Shown here one piece after another: positions 37,181 to 47,422 of a DNA stretch of 64,000 nt. Position numbers and translations under genes: made by a program. The notes under the pieces are model-generated. The model was given only the letters and a program-made list of their open reading frames with translations. It was not told where the DNA came from and ran no database searches. This DNA comes from Nosema muscidifuracis (Eukaryota > Microsporidia > Nosematidae), in the NCBI GenBank assembly GCA_028335825.1, contig JAIOKI010000001.1, positions 496,001 to 560,000 of the forward strand, given 5' to 3'. Numbering within the stretch: the first letter of the stretch is position 1; each line of letters starts with the position of its first letter.

Positions 37181-37521
37181 TATCTTAAATAAATAATTAT
37201 TAATTATCAAAGAGAATATTAAAAAATAAAAAATAATAAACGAACTCGCAAATAATATTTTAAATAAATAATTATTAATTATCAAAGAGAATATTAAAAA
37301 ATAAAAAATAATAAACGAACTCGCAAATAATATTTTAAATAAATAATTATTAATTATCAAAGAGAATATTAAAAAATAAAAAATAATAAACGAACTCGCA
37401 AATAATATCTTAAATAAATAATTATTAATTATCAAAGAGAATATTAAAAAATAAAAAATAATAAACGAACTCGCAAATAATATCTTAAATAAATAATTAT
37501 TAATTATCAAAGAGAATATCT
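37155..37521. repeat. 75-bp minisatellite, five units, overlapping a gene end
   Basis: The marker word CGAACTCGCAAATAATAT begins at 37166, 37241, 37316, 37391 and 37466, an exact 75-base period with nearly identical units. The first unit contains the last codons and stop of the gene at 36725. Because the period is a multiple of three, the reverse strand shows a spurious open frame of 25-residue repeats. The near-identity means recent expansion or an active length polymorphism. Confidence 0.95.
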
Positions 37522-37528
37522 TAACAAC

Positions 37529-37960
37529 TTACATTTTATTCTTCTTACTTGATATCTGATCAAGATAAATCTCATTTTCAGACTTTTTTATAGATCGTAA
37601 ATCTAATGCATATCCATCAAAATAATCAAAAATTTTAAGATCATCATGCTTGTATGTTTTATCAATATCATAAGCCATCTTCCCAAAATTTGTATTAAAA
37701 TATCCTGGTATCAGATTATCAAACCCAGTACTACATCTTGGTATCCTCGAAGATTGTGAATTATCTTTATATAAATTGTATACAGAACTTATTCTTTCAA
37801 TTTTATATTTAGAAATATTATCATCTTTAAAAATATTCATATTTTCGTAGTTAGGTATTGAACTCCTTTTTAATCTTTTCTTATTAACAGATTTAGATTT
37901 AGGTATGTTATCATAACTTTTTAAATCAGTGATTTTCTTTTTTTGTTTACCTGTTCTCAT
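37529..37960 (-). CDS. Unknown basic protein
   Basis: I start it at the ATG at 37960, which lies 16 bases after CCCC at 37977-37980, giving 143 residues (MRTGKQKKKITDLK). A longer frame to 38041 is open, but its extra 27 codons contain the CCCC motif. The protein is rich in Lys, Ser, Asn and Asp, basic in its first half, with no hydrophobic segment and a Tyr/Asp-rich region near residues 95-125. It is convergent with the gene at 36725, with the 75-bp array between them. The start context and general composition resemble the unknown gene at 45248, but I cannot show homology. Confidence 0.55.
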   Translation of the reverse strand: MRTGKQKKKITDLKSYDNIPKSKSVNKKRLKRSSIPNYENMNIFKDDNISKYKIERISSVYNLYKDNSQSSRIPRCSTGFDNLIPGYFNTNFGKMAYDIDKTYKHDDLKIFDYFDGYALDLRSIKKSENEIYLDQISSKKNKM

Positions 37961-40334
37961 TAATAAATTAATTTTTGGGGAGAGCATAATTAATTTTATA
38001 TTAACATTATGTAAATGAAACTCTTTAAAAATGAGAATCATAACCTAAGAAACATACTTGTATAATCAAATATCATAAGGTTTATTCTAATTTATCAAAA
38101 CTTCAAAATAATTACATAACATCATTTAAAAATTAAATATGTAAGTTACAAAAAGAAAATTAATTTTATTATGAGTTATAGTTTAAAATAATAAATGAAA
38201 TTAAATTTAATAAAAAATTTAAAATTAATTATAAATTTTTAAGAAAAAATAAACAAAATTTTAAGTTTGTTTATTTTACTAATTTAATTATTAATTTTAT
38301 TTTTTCTCATATTTATCAAAATTTTATATTTTTAAGCTTGTCTATAATAAAATTTTATTTAATTAAGTCATTGAATTTTAAAAAAATTTATTATGAGCTT
38401 ATTTAAGTTTTTAATACATCTAATGAAAATTCTTCTTCTTATTATTTTCCCAGTGATATTAAGTTCTTTATATTTGCTATAATCCAGCAAAATACTTTCT
38501 AAGGATTTTTTTAGGTAATTAAATATCAAACTTATTTTTAAATATTAAATATATTTTTAAGCTTTACTAAAAAGTGAGAAAGAACTTTCCAGTTAAGCTT
38601 AATTTTAAAAAAAAATTATGAAATTATAGCTTTATTTACAAATAACTTAAATTATGTCTTTCTCTGAAATATCAATTCTTCTTTTAACAATTAAACACGG
38701 ATAAAATAAGAATAATCAGATTGATTTGCACATAAAAACAATAAAATTGATTTCTTTTATTCTCAATTAACCTAGATATGATTATTTTTTTCTCATATAG
38801 TCAGTTATTATAAAATTTAATTGTTAAGATTTTAGTATCATATAATTATTCTTCTAAATCTCAATATTTATTTTAGATATTTATTTTTACTTATAAATGT
38901 TAATATAATACAAGTTAAAGGCTTTTTAATTTTTATCTAAAGAAGAATTCATTTTACAATAATTATTAAAAAATATTAATATTCTTTCCTTTTTTTTTAC
39001 GAAATGCTAAATATATAAGTTCATTTCAATTAATTAAAGAATTCTTAATAGATTGATAAGTTATATAAGTTAATTAATATTTTTATTCTAAAGATATTTA
39101 TTTTGTCTTATAAGTTTACATAAATGGCTATTATATTCTTAATTACATTATTTTAAATTATTTAAAGATAGTTATTCACTATACTAGACTATTTATTTAT
39201 AAATTAAATTAAATCAGTCTTTCAATATTTGACATGAAAAATATTATATCTTAATTATTAAGTTATATTTACAAATATTATATCTTGAGTACCATTTATA
39301 TTTACAAATATTCTATCTTAAATAAATTCGATCACATAAAATTATATTAAATTTTGTTTTTTAATTTATATATGTCCTATTTAGAATAAACTGGAGGTTA
39401 TCTAAAGATATTTTTAATGCATTTTCTCTCCTTTTTTATCTTTATTTTAAATTCTTTTTAATTAAAAAGACTGAGAGAATAAAATATAAATTATTTTTAA
39501 TGTCAAATTAGCTAAGAATGTAAATAAAAAATAAATAGTTATGAAATATAAGTCACTAATTAAAACTTATCATATAAATATTAAAAAAGTTATAAAATAT
39601 TAATTCATGTAGTAATTTAGTTGAGTCATTCATCAATTGACTTTTTTAAGTAGTCTCTGACTATTTAATTAAAAAATAAAGTAAAATCTTATACTCTATT
39701 ATTCAATCAAATAGTTCTTAATTATTCACTTTAAAAGTTCAGAATTATTCATTTTAATAATAGACACTAATTATTCAATCAAATAGTTCTTAATTATTCA
39801 CTTTAAAAATTAATATAAAAAATCAAGATCAAATAAACATTTATATTTTTCATTAAATAAATTAGTGAATTAATTTATAGTAGATTCCGTTTAAATATAT
39901 TTATTTTTTTATTTATCTTTATTTTCTTTTAATTTTTAAGAAAATATATCACACTTCAAAAATAAATAAAAAACTAAATCACACTTCAAAAATAAATCAC
40001 ACTTCAAAAACAACAAATAAATCATACTTTAAAAATAAATAAAAAATTATATAACACTTCAAAAATATCAAAAACTTAATTACATTTCAAAAACATCAAA
40101 TAAATCATACATCAAAAATATCAAAAAATAATCAGTTATTCAATATTTTCTAAAAATTAAATTAAATTTTTAGATAATTAGATTAAATTCCTGATTGAGC
40201 TTATAGTAATAATCTAAATAATATAGTAGAATATTATATTTGTTAATTTATTTCAAATCTCAATATACATTTATAAAATCAAAATTGATTTAATCTTTTT
40301 TTTAATTCTATACAATTTTGATGAGTAAAAATCA

Positions 40335-40600
40335 CACAAATATTTATTTAAAATATTATCAAATTATAAACTTCAATTTTTAACAAGATAATTCCAAATA
40401 TGGAAATATTTATTAAAAATATTATAAAATTATAAACTTCAATTTTTAAAAAGATAATTCCAAATATGGAAATATTTATTTAAAATATTATAAAATTATA
40501 AACTTCAATTTTTAACAAGATAATTCCAAATATGGAAATATTTATTTAAAATATTATCAAATTATAAACTTCAATTTTTTACAAGATAATTGAAAAAATT
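40335..40600. repeat. 66-bp minisatellite, four units
   Basis: The marker word AAACTTCAATTTTT starts at 40368, 40434, 40500 and 40566. Units include AATTCCAAATATGGAAATAT, itself a palindromic stretch. There is small variation between units and no open frame. Confidence 0.9.
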
Positions 40601-40854
40601 AATTTCTTAATAATTTCAAAATTAAACAATAAAAACATTTAAAATCTTTAATTATAAATAAATATTTCCGTATTTTCAATTTTATTATTCAAATAAAGGT
40701 TTTGAATATTTGGAATTTAAATTTATAATTTGTTTGTATAAAAGTGTTAAATAATTACTTAAAACATTAATAACTAGTTATAAATTTTAATTTATTAAAT
40801 CATTTGGGAATTATTTCTAAATTTTAATATATTTTTTAGAATATATAACCCATC

Positions 40855-41060
40855 TTTTTTGGGAAGGGTTGCAGCATGAAGAGGATGTCGACATGTAAAA
40901 AATGTTATGAGTAATAAAACTGATTGGAGAAGATTATGATGGTGTGGAATGATTGATGGAAGAGGTAGTTAAGAAGAAGCTATAATATTGATGAAGAGCA
41001 ATGATAAAGACTAGTTAAGCAATGAGGAAGACAATGATGCTAAAAGCTTTTAATGTGTTA
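40855..41060 (+). other. G/A-rich island of unknown nature
   Basis: In a desert of A and T, about 200 bases suddenly contain many G and few C on the plus strand, starting with a small stem (AACCC...GGGTT at 40849-40870). I see no long open frame, only a tail of about 42 codons running to about 41150. It could be a non-coding RNA gene or a recently dead gene. I tested it by eye for tRNA, U6 and C/D snoRNA patterns without a convincing match. Confidence 0.35.
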
Positions 41061-41982
41061 TTATTAAATGTACAAATATCAGTTAACAATGCTATATTTG
41101 TTTTATTGTTTATCTTATTTATTAATGAATTTTTTACATTTCTACGTTAATTTTTTAATTCTTGCATAAAAAATATATTTTTGACAAATTATAAATTTAT
41201 TATTGAGATACAATTTATTTAGATTTGTCTAAGTAGTAGAATCTACTTAGACAATATAATATTGTTCTTTATGATAAATATAGTTAAAGATATTATTTTC
41301 AAGTAAAGTTGAGTTAAAGATATTATTAGATAATATCATATTATTCTTTATGATAAATATATTTGAAGATATTATTTTCAAAATTTATTGAGTTTAGAAA
41401 ATACTATTTCAATATAATTGAGTATAGAACTTGTTATGAATATAATTGAGATTGAAGATAATTTATTTTAAATTTATTTATGATAGATTTAATTAATGAA
41501 GAAATAATGAATGGCATCAATTAAAGAAGGATAGATTAAAAAAAAGAAAAAAATGATTTTATAGAAAAAGAGAAGATGTAGATATTTTTCAAAATAAGAT
41601 AATGTTTGTTTTTAATTTTCATAAAAAAACATAATTATTTTATAATAAAAAAGAAATATAAAATGACTCATTTTAGAATATTTAAAAAACTGATTAAGTA
41701 CCAAATAGAATACAGATAGATTTGAAACTTGGTATTATTTCATAAGATCTTAATATCATTTTTCAAATTTTCTTTTTTATAATTAATGTTAAGATGATTT
41801 TATTTTTAAAAAATAATTGAAATACAGAAAAACAAATAAATGAGTGTAAAGAACTATATTAGATATTCTTTATATCTCTTTTTTAATTGAAATTTGATCT
41901 TTAATATATAAATTATAATGACTTAAAATGATGCAATTTTTAAGTGTTTATAACAAAAAAGTTTGATTTATTAGAAGCCATC

Positions 41983-42456
41983 ATGAATTATGAAAAAATG
42001 AGAGAAGAGTATGAAAGATATTTAAACAAGAAATATCAAAAGAATTATGATATACAACAATCACCAGGATTCTCATATAAACCAGCAATCTCTAACTTTG
42101 GACTTTATCAGAGTCAGCCATTCTCGTTTAATGAACAACATTTCAAAAAGTTTGAAAATGATAAAAGTAAAAGAGAAAGAATTCAGAATGTAGTAGTTAT
42201 GAACGGGCAGAGTTACTACACAAAGGATGGTAAGATGTACAGAGTATTCCAGTGTGAATATCCCGGATGCTTTAAGAAATATATGAGTAAATATTCACTA
42301 AAATATCATTTAGAAAAGGGTCACACACCAGATAACTTAGACGTTAATAAGCCATTTGCTTGTACTTTTGGAGGGTGTACTAGAAGATACAAAAACAAGA
42401 GTACTTTAATTAAGCATGTTGAGGATGCACATTATAAAAACTCTAATATGAATTAA
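41983..42456 (+). CDS. Two-finger C2H2 zinc-finger protein
   Basis: 157 residues from the first in-frame ATG. The N-terminal 85 residues are hydrophilic and aromatic-rich without a known domain. Two C2H2 fingers of the spacing C-x4-C-x12-H-x4-H follow: C91, C96, H109, H114 (CEYPGCFKKY) and C127, C132, H145, H150 (CTFGGCTRRY), with a basic tail. The paired long-spaced fingers at the extreme C-terminus resemble fungal transcription factors of the SFP1 type, so a DNA-binding regulator in the nucleus is likely. The exact orthologue is uncertain. No CCC motif at the start. Confidence 0.8.
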   Translation: MNYEKMREEYERYLNKKYQKNYDIQQSPGFSYKPAISNFGLYQSQPFSFNEQHFKKFENDKSKRERIQNVVVMNGQSYYTKDGKMYRVFQCEYPGCFKKYMSKYSLKYHLEKGHTPDNLDVNKPFACTFGGCTRRYKNKSTLIKHVEDAHYKNSNMN

Positions 42457-42487
42457 AAGAATTTGTTAGAAATATTTATTTTTATTA

Positions 42488-42672
42488 TAATTGATGGTAT
42501 GTTATTTATTATAGTTGATAGTATGTTATTTATTATAGTTGATAGTATGTTATTTATTATAGTTGATGGTATGTTATTTATTAGTATATTATTTATTTTA
42601 GTTGATAATATGTTATTTATTATAGTTGATAATATGTTATTTATTATAATTGATATTATATTATTTATTAGT
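42488..42672. repeat. 24-bp minisatellite
   Basis: About seven imperfect units of ATAGTTGATGGTATGTTATTT with TATT, lying just after the stop of the zinc-finger gene. Because 24 is a multiple of three, it produces a chance hydrophobic open frame that has no ATG at its start and is not a gene. Confidence 0.9.
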
Positions 42673-42958
42673 TTTATTATAACTGATATTACTTATATTA
42701 TTAATTATATATTATAAATATAACTTATAATAATCTAATAATAATTATTGAAATATGTTATAAAATTAGACCTACAAGAAATTAAATTATTTTAAAGTCT
42801 CAACTGTATTAATTTATTCTAAATTAAAATTATATTTATTAAATAATCTTTATTAGATATATCTCTTTATTATTTATTAACATATCTCTTTATATTTCTA
42901 CTTCTTTATATTTATTAAATAATCTCTTTATTAAACATATCTCAATATTATTTATTTA

Positions 42959-43720
42959 TTAAATATATTTCTTTATATTTCCTAAATATATCTCCTTATT
43001 AAAATATTTACAATATTTAGATAGAAGTAATAAAATATTATCATTATTCTTCTTTGTCTTTATAGTTGAACTATATGATATTAATTTATTGTAAATATTC
43101 TTTATCATATCAAAATAACATTCTTCAAAAAATCCTTCTTCTAAAATATCTAATAAATATATTTGAATACGATCTATAACAGATTTATTATATAAATTAA
43201 TTATTTCTATAATCACTTCATAAATAAATTTAAAATCATATTTTATAAATATTTCTTCTAAAAAATCAAATATTTGATCTTTCTTAATATCTTCATCTAT
43301 CAAAAAATTAATACAAGATTTTTTATCAGATTGTAATAAATTTAGAAGGATTTGTGAATTAAAAGAAGAATAATTTTCTTCTTTAATTGAATTTGTTACA
43401 GTTATTTTTCTATATTTTATTATTTCTTTATTGATACTATTATTATCTAATGAATTTATTTCTTTATTATTAATACAACTTATTCCTATATTATTAATAC
43501 TTATTCCCTTATCTAATAAAATTATTCCCTTATCTTTATAACTAATATTACTATTATTACAACTAATATTACTATTATTGATATTACTCACCCCTTTTTC
43601 TAGATTATATGCAAATAAATCTATTCCATGATTCATACAAAATTCTAAAAATAAATCTGAATATTCTTTACACCTATCTAAAATTAATAAAGAATCTTCT
43701 TTATTATACTTCTTTCTAAA
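42959..43720 (-). CDS. C-terminal part of an unknown protein, one frame away from its N-terminal part
   Basis: About 253 codons are open, beginning upstream of the first ATG (43636) with RKKYNKEDSLLILDRCKEY. They directly continue the sense of the preceding gene 43716-44555. A linker near residues 35-95 is rich in Asn/Ser/Ile repeats (NNSNISCNNSNISYKDKG), followed by helical sequence. A one-base difference in the run of five T's at the junction would make a single reading frame. The most likely explanations are an assembly error or a real frameshift in one gene of about 530 codons. Family not recognised. Confidence 0.6.
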   Translation of the reverse strand, partial: FRKKYNKEDSLLILDRCKEYSDLFLEFCMNHGIDLFAYNLEKGVSNINNSNISCNNSNISYKDKGIILLDKGISINNIGISCINNKEINSLDNNSINKEIIKYRKITVTNSIKEENYSSFNSQILLNLLQSDKKSCINFLIDEDIKKDQIFDFLEEIFIKYDFKFIYEVIIEIINLYNKSVIDRIQIYLLDILEEGFFEECYFDMIKNIYNKLISYSSTIKTKKNNDNILLLLSKYCKYFNKEIYLGNIKKYI

Positions 43721-44555
43721 AATATAAAATAATCTCTTCTTTAGAAAATAAATTAATTATATTAGATTGAATACTTTCTTCTTCAATTATTCTTATAAAA
43801 TTCTGTACTGTTATAAACTCAGGATATCTAAAAATAATTTCTAAATTATTTTCTTTAATAAAATATCTTTGTAACATTTTACTTTTATTAAGATATTCTA
43901 TAAGATGTTTATAACAAAAATTCTTTCTACATTCCTTAATATCAATATTACTAACATAAAATAATTTATAAATATTATGTATAATACAATTATAAAATAT
44001 AATATTATTAATACATCCTTGTGTATTAATATATTTATCTAAATCTATCTTAAAATTATTATCACGTGATTTTAATAAAATCTCTTGAATTATTTCTATA
44101 TTAGATCCTGTATATTTCATAAAATATGATACAGAATTTTTAACATATTTAACTGTTAATTTAGAAAAATCTAATTCATTTTTATATATAGTAATATATC
44201 TTAATATATAAGGATTATATCCAGTATTTGTATTTATAAAAGATACTAATCTTAATTGTAAATCATCAGGTAAAATTAAATCATCTTCATAATCAGTTAA
44301 TAATCTTATTAAGAAGTCATTATCAATAATCCTTAACATATTCATATTATTTGTTAATACATAATTAATACTTAAGCCTAACTTATTAGAAATTTTTATA
44401 TCTTTAGTTATATAACTATATTGGTTATAAAAAGATTTTATATCATCTATACTATATTTATTATGAATATCTAATAACCTGCTTATATAAACTAATGATG
44501 GTGTACTATGATTTGAAATCTGAAGATATTTTAAAATATCTAATTTTACACACAT
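43716..44555 (-). CDS. N-terminal part of an unknown helical protein
   Basis: 279 residues from the ATG at 44555, four bases after CCCC at 44560-44563, a textbook start for this genome. The sequence is helical throughout (DILKYLQISNHSTPSLVY, later FSKLTVKYVKNSVSYF) with a cysteine pair near residues 180-220, without leader or membrane segment. It runs out of frame at 43716, where the next frame carries on. An alpha-solenoid or scaffold protein of the nucleus or cytoplasm is possible, but I recognise no family. Confidence 0.65.
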   Translation of the reverse strand: MCVKLDILKYLQISNHSTPSLVYISRLLDIHNKYSIDDIKSFYNQYSYITKDIKISNKLGLSINYVLTNNMNMLRIIDNDFLIRLLTDYEDDLILPDDLQLRLVSFINTNTGYNPYILRYITIYKNELDFSKLTVKYVKNSVSYFMKYTGSNIEIIQEILLKSRDNNFKIDLDKYINTQGCINNIIFYNCIIHNIYKLFYVSNIDIKECRKNFCYKHLIEYLNKSKMLQRYFIKENNLEIIFRYPEFITVQNFIRIIEEESIQSNIINLFSKEEIILYF

Positions 44556-44680
44556 CAAAGGGGATCTTAAATTTATGCATAAAATATTAAATAAAAAAAT
44601 TTAAATTTGAAATTTATATAATAAAAATTATATGAGATAATAAAATCTAAAAAATGAGTGTGGAATTTCAATTATAAAAT

Positions 44681-45040
44681 TAAAGATTTATTATATTTAA
44701 TATAGTATATTATTAAGCTAATTATTTAAAATAAAGATTTATTATATTTAATATAGTATATTATTAAGCTAATTATTTAAAATAAAGATTTATTATATTT
44801 AATACAGTATATTATTAAGCTTATTATATACAATAAAGATTTATTATATTTAATACAGTATATTATTAAGCTAATTATAAATATAAAATATATTATTAAG
44901 CTTATTATATAAAATATATTATTAACAACACTTTAAATAGTAAAGTATATAAAAAGAACATTTTAAATAGTAAATTATATTATTAACAACACTTTAAATA
45001 GTAAAATATATTAAAAAAAAACATTTTAAATAGTAAAATA
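44681..45040. repeat. 51-bp minisatellite and adjoining ~60-bp repeats
   Basis: The word AAAGATTTATTATATTTAAT recurs at 44682, 44733, 44784 and 44835 (period 51). A second family with ACATTTTAAATAGTAAA follows from about 44920 to 45040. No gene overlaps. Confidence 0.9.
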
Positions 45041-45247
45041 TTTTTTATTTATTTTTCTATAAATTATTATTTAAAAAAAAACTTATTTGAGATATTTGAC
45101 ATTTATTAAAAAAAATGCATAAATATATTGATTATATTTATATATAAAAAAATGAATTATTTTATATAACATTTATTTACATCAATTTTTAATAAATACA
45201 ATTTATCAAATATTTGTCTGACCCAACATGATCAGAATTTTAGAAAA

Positions 45248-45571
45248 TTATTTAAAAAAATGCTCATCATAAAAAGAATTTCTTGGATCTTTCTGAAAAT
45301 TATAATCTCTTCTCTTAAAAGAATTACTATAATATGGAATAGTCATATTATCAGTTTTCCTATACAAATTATACTTTAGTAAATTAAATTTATCAACTCG
45401 TTTTGATCCATTAAGTTTTCGTAATATACTGCTATCAATATTTGGAACTAATCTTCGAATATATTTTTTATTGTTCTGTCTTACATTCCTAAGATCTGGT
45501 AAATAATCAAGACCAAGTAATAAACAAGTAACTGCTCTGTAAAATTTATCTTCTTGTTTTTCGCTATACAT
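45248..45571 (-). CDS. Small basic protein of unknown function
   Basis: 107 residues from an ATG lying 18 bases after CCCC (45590-45593). The first 25 residues are amphipathic (FYRAVTCLLLGLDYLPDL) and the rest is rich in Arg, Lys, Asn and Tyr. The C-terminal half has no predicted compact domain. Codon use and start context support a real gene. No known family; the basic character suggests an RNA or ribosome-associated role, which is a guess. Confidence 0.6.
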   Translation of the reverse strand: MYSEKQEDKFYRAVTCLLLGLDYLPDLRNVRQNNKKYIRRLVPNIDSSILRKLNGSKRVDKFNLLKYNLYRKTDNMTIPYYSNSFKRRDYNFQKDPRNSFYDEHFFK

Positions 45572-46456
45572 TTCTTAATTAATAAATTTGGGGTAGATTT
45601 TTATATATTTAAATTAGATGAATTATATAATATACTTAAAAATATGAAAGATATTTTAATATTTTTTTTTAAAATATCTTTTTGATTAGAATTATCTTAT
45701 TTTATAATTTAAAAACTTAATATTTTAATATAATTTGTTAAGTTTTATGACGTAAAAAAATGATATTTTTCTTATATAAAAAATCATTTATAATATAATT
45801 TTTATTTTAATTTTAAATTTAACTTATAATTTTCTACTGTTTAAATTTTATGACGTGTTGACAGCTTTTTTAATTTATTTGAAATTTTTTATAATTTGTT
45901 CTTAACAAAAAAATATAAAAGATAATCTAATTTACTCTTATTAAGTAAATTTAATATTTTTGATATTTTTTATCATCTTAATTCTTATATATTTGATCAT
46001 AATAAATATTTTTTATTTGATCAATAATAATTTTATAAATTGTTTTAAAAGAATTTGATAAATAAATTTTTTACTATAAAAAAATAAGCAATTATAAAAA
46101 GGATTAATAAAATTAATTAGAAAAGCAATAATTTTTAGTATAAAAAAATAAACAATTATAAAATGGATTAATAAAATTAATTAGAAAAGCAATAATTTTT
46201 AGTATAAAAATAAGATTTAAAAATATTAGTAATATTGATAAATTAGAAAATACATTGTTTAGTAAAAAAAATAAGATTTAAATACATTGTTTAATATAAA
46301 AACAATTTTTCATCAATTAGTAATATTGATAAATTAGAAAATACATTACTTAATATAAAAATAATATTTAAATACATTATTTAATATAAAAACAATTTTT
46401 CATCAATTAGTAATATTGATAAATTAGAAAATACATTGTTTAGTATAAAAATATTT
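45572..46456. repeat. Intergenic AT desert with two repeat families
   Basis: Two units of about 64 bp with CAATTATAAAAAGGATTAAT begin at 46089 and 46153. From about 46225 to 46450 three imperfect units with ATTAGTAATATTGATAAATT and ATACATTGTTTA follow, reaching the 3' end of the next gene. No other feature. Confidence 0.75.
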
Positions 46457-47422
46457 TTATAAATATTCCCATAATTCATTAATTATTCCATTATTTATCC
46501 AAAATATTTTTGATCTATCATTTTTAGTTAACAAATCATTTAAATTGTACATTTTTACTGTTAAATTCTTTCCATTTATAGTTAAATTTACATAAGAAAG
46601 TGAAGGACAAAATATTAAATCTACATCTTCTGTATATTTCTTTACTAAATCTACTCCTCCTATTAAATTTATAGATTCTTCACAAGGTTCTTCTTCTTCA
46701 TCAAAAGATTTCCAAAAATAAGATGTTACTATTTTATAATTTTTATTAATATCTTTTTCTGAATTTTTATGTATTCTTTTTTTAGATTTTATTCCTTTTT
46801 CTTTTCTTTTAATTCCTATATAAGAAATTTCTTCATATTCTGTACTAGTATTATTGTCAGTATTTAATTTAAATAAAATTAAATCTTTATGAATTACATC
46901 AAAATCTCCTAAATTCTTATTAAATCTATTTTTTAATACATCTAATATCTTTATATAAGGACTTGTACCTAAAATATATGACTCAACAAGATAATTCTTA
47001 TATAAATCTACAATATTAGGTACTATCTCAACTATCAATGAGAATACATCACTATATTTAAAACCAGGATGCCAAAAATATAAATCATCGTATACTATCT
47101 CATTATTTTCCATAAATTCTAATACAGATACAAAGATATCATTTCTATTTGATAATTCATCTTTAATTTTTTCAATTTTTTTAATAAAACTTTTATCTAA
47201 TTTTTTAAAAGCAAAATAAACAGAATACAAAATATTGATTGTTGATAAATTTCTAATCTTTCTTTTTATTGAATCTTCAGTTTTAGGTCTGTATTTTAAA
47301 AATGTATTGATATATGAAAAATCTTCTGAAGATGTTTTCTTCTTCATTTCTGAACAAAATATTTCTTCATTTTCTGATATACAACTTTTTATAAAACTTC
47401 TTTCATCTGAAACCTTTGACAT
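46457..47422 (-). CDS. Unknown conserved-looking protein
   Basis: 321 residues from the ATG at 47422, four bases after CCCC (47427-47430). The N-terminal 130 residues are helical (SIKRKIRNLSTINILYSVYF). An acidic/basic linker near 200-245 includes KRKEKGIKSKKRIHK and then SFDEEEEPCEE. The last 70 residues look like a small beta-rich domain (VNLTINGKNLTVKMYNL) ending in ELWEYL. No leader or membrane segment. I do not recognise the family; the basic linker could be a nuclear signal. The spacers on both sides are minisatellite-rich. Confidence 0.65.
   Translation of the reverse strand: MSKVSDERSFIKSCISENEEIFCSEMKKKTSSEDFSYINTFLKYRPKTEDSIKRKIRNLSTINILYSVYFAFKKLDKSFIKKIEKIKDELSNRNDIFVSVLEFMENNEIVYDDLYFWHPGFKYSDVFSLIVEIVPNIVDLYKNYLVESYILGTSPYIKILDVLKNRFNKNLGDFDVIHKDLILFKLNTDNNTSTEYEEISYIGIKRKEKGIKSKKRIHKNSEKDINKNYKIVTSYFWKSFDEEEEPCEESINLIGGVDLVKKYTEDVDLIFCPSLSYVNLTINGKNLTVKMYNLNDLLTKNDRSKIFWINNGIINELWEYL

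Larger units (their letters stand above)
37961..41982. other. Four-kb gene desert with simple repeats
   Basis: No supported gene. It contains a 66-bp array (40335-40600, listed separately), two units with AATCAAATAGTTCTTAATTA near 39705 and 39775, many short CACTTCAAAAA repeats at 39950-40120, and imperfect repeats with TTATTCTTTATGATAAATAT at 41255 and 41340. A G-rich island at 40855-41060 is listed separately. Confidence 0.6.

Noticed and set aside
37073-37510. 145-codon minus-strand frame with perfect 25-residue repeats resembling a membrane protein
   Set aside because: It is the reverse reading of the 75-bp minisatellite, whose period is a multiple of three, and it overlaps a real gene's end.
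42463-42717. 84-codon hydrophobic frame after the zinc-finger gene
   Set aside because: It has no ATG at its start and is the translation of a 24-bp tandem repeat.
37529-45571. Homology between the small basic proteins at 37529 and 45248
   Set aside because: They share start context (CCCC 16-18 bases upstream) and composition, but the alignment is too weak to claim a family.
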